Positions 13,750 to 15,015 of a stretch of 15,015 bases of DNA are shown in pieces; the first letter of the stretch is position 1; each line of letters starts with the position of its first letter. The position numbers and the translations under genes are program-made. The stretch is from Paracoccaceae bacterium (GTDB lineage: Bacteria > Pseudomonadota > Alphaproteobacteria > Rhodobacterales > Rhodobacteraceae), in assembly GCA_021767525.1 (NCBI GenBank), contig JAASTF010000047.1, positions 1 to 15,015 on the forward strand. The letters run 5' to 3'. The notes below the pieces were generated by a model that saw nothing but the letters and a program-made list of their open reading frames with translations, made no database searches and was not told the origin of the DNA.

Positions 13750-15015
13750 TTAGGCCGGGCGCGCCGCGCGGTCAAGCCCGCCGCTGACGAAACGCCAGCC
13801 GATCCAGGCCGCCAGCGTGCCCGCCAGGATGTTGGCCGCCGCCTGGCCCGCGATCACGCCCGGCGCCGCGAACACCGCGCCCAGCCCAAAGGCCAGTGGT
13901 GCCATCATGCCGCCGTCGCGTGCCCAGTTGGCCATCGTCGCCCAAAGCGGTCGACCAAGGTTGTTGAAGGCCGCATTCGCCACGAACAGCGCGCCGGTGA
14001 ACATGAATGACCCGGCGCCGATCAGGGCAAACCAATGCACCACCTCGGCCGCCAGCCCGGACAGGCCGAAGGCGCGCGCCAGCGGATCGGCAAAGGCCAC
14101 CATCAGCGCCCAGACAACGGCGGTGTAGACCGCGCAGAATTTCAGCGCGTCGATATAAGACTGGCGCACACGTTCCGGCAGCTGCGCGCCGTGGTTCTGG
14201 CCGATAATTCCGCCGATGGCGCCCGACAGGGCAAAGATGCCGCCGAACCCCAGGATTTGCAGCCGCGCCGCCACGCCCAGGCCGGCAACGGCGCTGTCGC
14301 CATGTTCGGCCATCGCGCGGATCAGCACCCAGTTGCCGAAAGGCGTCGACACCTGCGTGGCCACGGCAGGCAAGGCGATGGCAAGGAATGGCGCGGCGGT
14401 TTCGCGCAGGTCCGGGCCCGCGGGCCGCGTCAGCAACCCCTTGCCGGCCACCCAGTAGAGGCCAGCCAAGGCCATCACCAGCCGCGAAATCACGATGGCC
14501 ATCGCCGCACCGGGCACGCCCAGGTCCATCCACAGGATCAGCACCGGATCGACCACCAGCGCCACCAGCCCGCCCGTGGTAGTGACCATCATCGCGCGCC
14601 AAGCCTCGCCCGCCGCCCGCAGAATCGCGGCCGCGCTCATGCCCAGCGCAATAAGCGGCAGCGACAGGACGGAAATGCCCAGGAACTGCGCCGCCACGTC
14701 CAACACCGCACCATCCGCGCCCGACCAGGCCAGGATCGGACCGCGCAAAAAATAAACGGTCAACGCGATGCCCCCCTGCGCGGCCACCGCGTAAATCATG
14801 GCCGATGTGGCGATGCGCCGTGCGCGGTCCGGGTCGCCCTGCCCCAACGCGCGGCTGACCAGCGCCACGGCGGCGATCATCATGCCGATGGATATCGAGA
14901 TCAGGAAAAACTGCACCGTCGCGGCAAAGCCCACTGCGGCAATCAGGTCTTCGCGGCCCAGCCGGCTGACCCAAAACAGCGCCAGGAAATCCACCAGGAA
15001 CATGAAACTCAGCCC
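13750..15015 (-). CDS. MATE family efflux transporter, 5' end beyond window
   Basis: This is a multidrug and toxin extrusion family transporter, expected to export cationic or other small compounds by Na+ or H+ antiport at the inner membrane. 421 codons are visible, ending in TAA. The frame is still open at the window edge, and compared with the usual 440-460 residues about 30 N-terminal residues are missing. The first helix reads FLVDFLALFWVSRLG, matching the family's first-helix motif (VDTIMVGRLG-like). Around ten further hydrophobic segments follow, including LGISVLSLPLIALGMSAAAILRAAGE and FGNWVLIRAMAEHG. An ATG at 15003 falls within helix 1 and is not the true start. Substrate cannot be told. 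Confidence 0.92.
   Translation of the reverse strand, partial: GLSFMFLVDFLALFWVSRLGREDLIAAVGFAATVQFFLISISIGMMIAAVALVSRALGQGDPDRARRIATSAMIYAVAAQGGIALTVYFLRGPILAWSGADGAVLDVAAQFLGISVLSLPLIALGMSAAAILRAAGEAWRAMMVTTTGGLVALVVDPVLILWMDLGVPGAAMAIVISRLVMALAGLYWVAGKGLLTRPAGPDLRETAAPFLAIALPAVATQVSTPFGNWVLIRAMAEHGDSAVAGLGVAARLQILGFGGIFALSGAIGGIIGQNHGAQLPERVRQSYIDALKFCAVYTAVVWALMVAFADPLARAFGLSGLAAEVVHWFALIGAGSFMFTGALFVANAAFNNLGRPLWATMANWARDGGMMAPLAFGLGAVFAAPGVIAGQAAANILAGTLAAWIGWRFVSGGLDRAARPA

Noticed and set aside
13772..14974. A 400-codon frame on the same strand as the MATE gene
   Set aside because: The translation is low-complexity Arg/Gly/Ala/His with no hydrophobic pattern, whereas the overlapping frame gives a clear MATE transporter.
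1..15015. CRISPR arrays, tRNA/rRNA genes, insertion sequences, prophage genes
   Set aside because: I saw no regularly spaced repeats, no tRNA cloverleaf or rRNA sequence, and no transposase or integrase-like translation anywhere in the window.

Overview
The window comes from a GC-rich alphaproteobacterium, most likely Rhodobacterales (Rhodobacter/Roseobacter group). The evidence is the protein sequences, the ruvCAB-ybgC-tol-pal-tilS gene order, the arginine-rich DUF1127 protein, and an intergenic stem-loop cluster of a kind I associate with that order. Almost everything is on the minus strand, so the transcription order below runs from high to low coordinates.

Right part (about 12392-15015): a 5'-truncated MATE-family transporter, then prmA (ribosomal protein L11 methyltransferase), then a small single-pass membrane protein of unknown function. 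Facing them is a short plus-strand DUF1127 gene (12067-12267) with a clear intrinsic terminator. The 330-bp divergent gap between ruvC and DUF1127 carries dyads and an imperfect LexA-like box in front of ruvC.

Middle part (7824-11736): ruvC-ruvA-ruvB (Holliday junction resolution), a conserved-looking unknown protein of 216 aa, thpR (2',3'-cyclic RNA phosphodiesterase/LigT family) and ybgC (acyl-CoA thioesterase). The genes overlap or are closely spaced and look like one operon. Between ybgC and tolQ lies a plus-strand DUF1203 gene that appears broken by a 1-nt frameshift. It is followed by a run of three perfect stem-loops.

Left part (1-7020): the Tol-Pal cell-envelope operon tolQ-tolR-tolA-(tolA domain III paralogue)-tolB-pal-cpoB, then tilS (tRNA-Ile lysidine synthetase, 3' end cut by the window). 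TolQ-TolR is the proton-driven motor and TolA the transenvelope arm. TolB and Pal form the outer-membrane/peptidoglycan side, and CpoB is the periplasmic TolA partner.

The most interesting feature is an extra gene between tolA and tolB (4152-4724). It encodes a predicted signal peptide, a short unknown segment, and then a gapless second copy of the TolA C-terminal domain (78 of 107 residues identical by hand count). It has no membrane anchor and no proline-rich arm. It is joined to tolA by a TGATG stop/start overlap, and its 5' half is much poorer in GC than its neighbours. It looks like a free periplasmic TolA-III protein built into the Tol-Pal operon.
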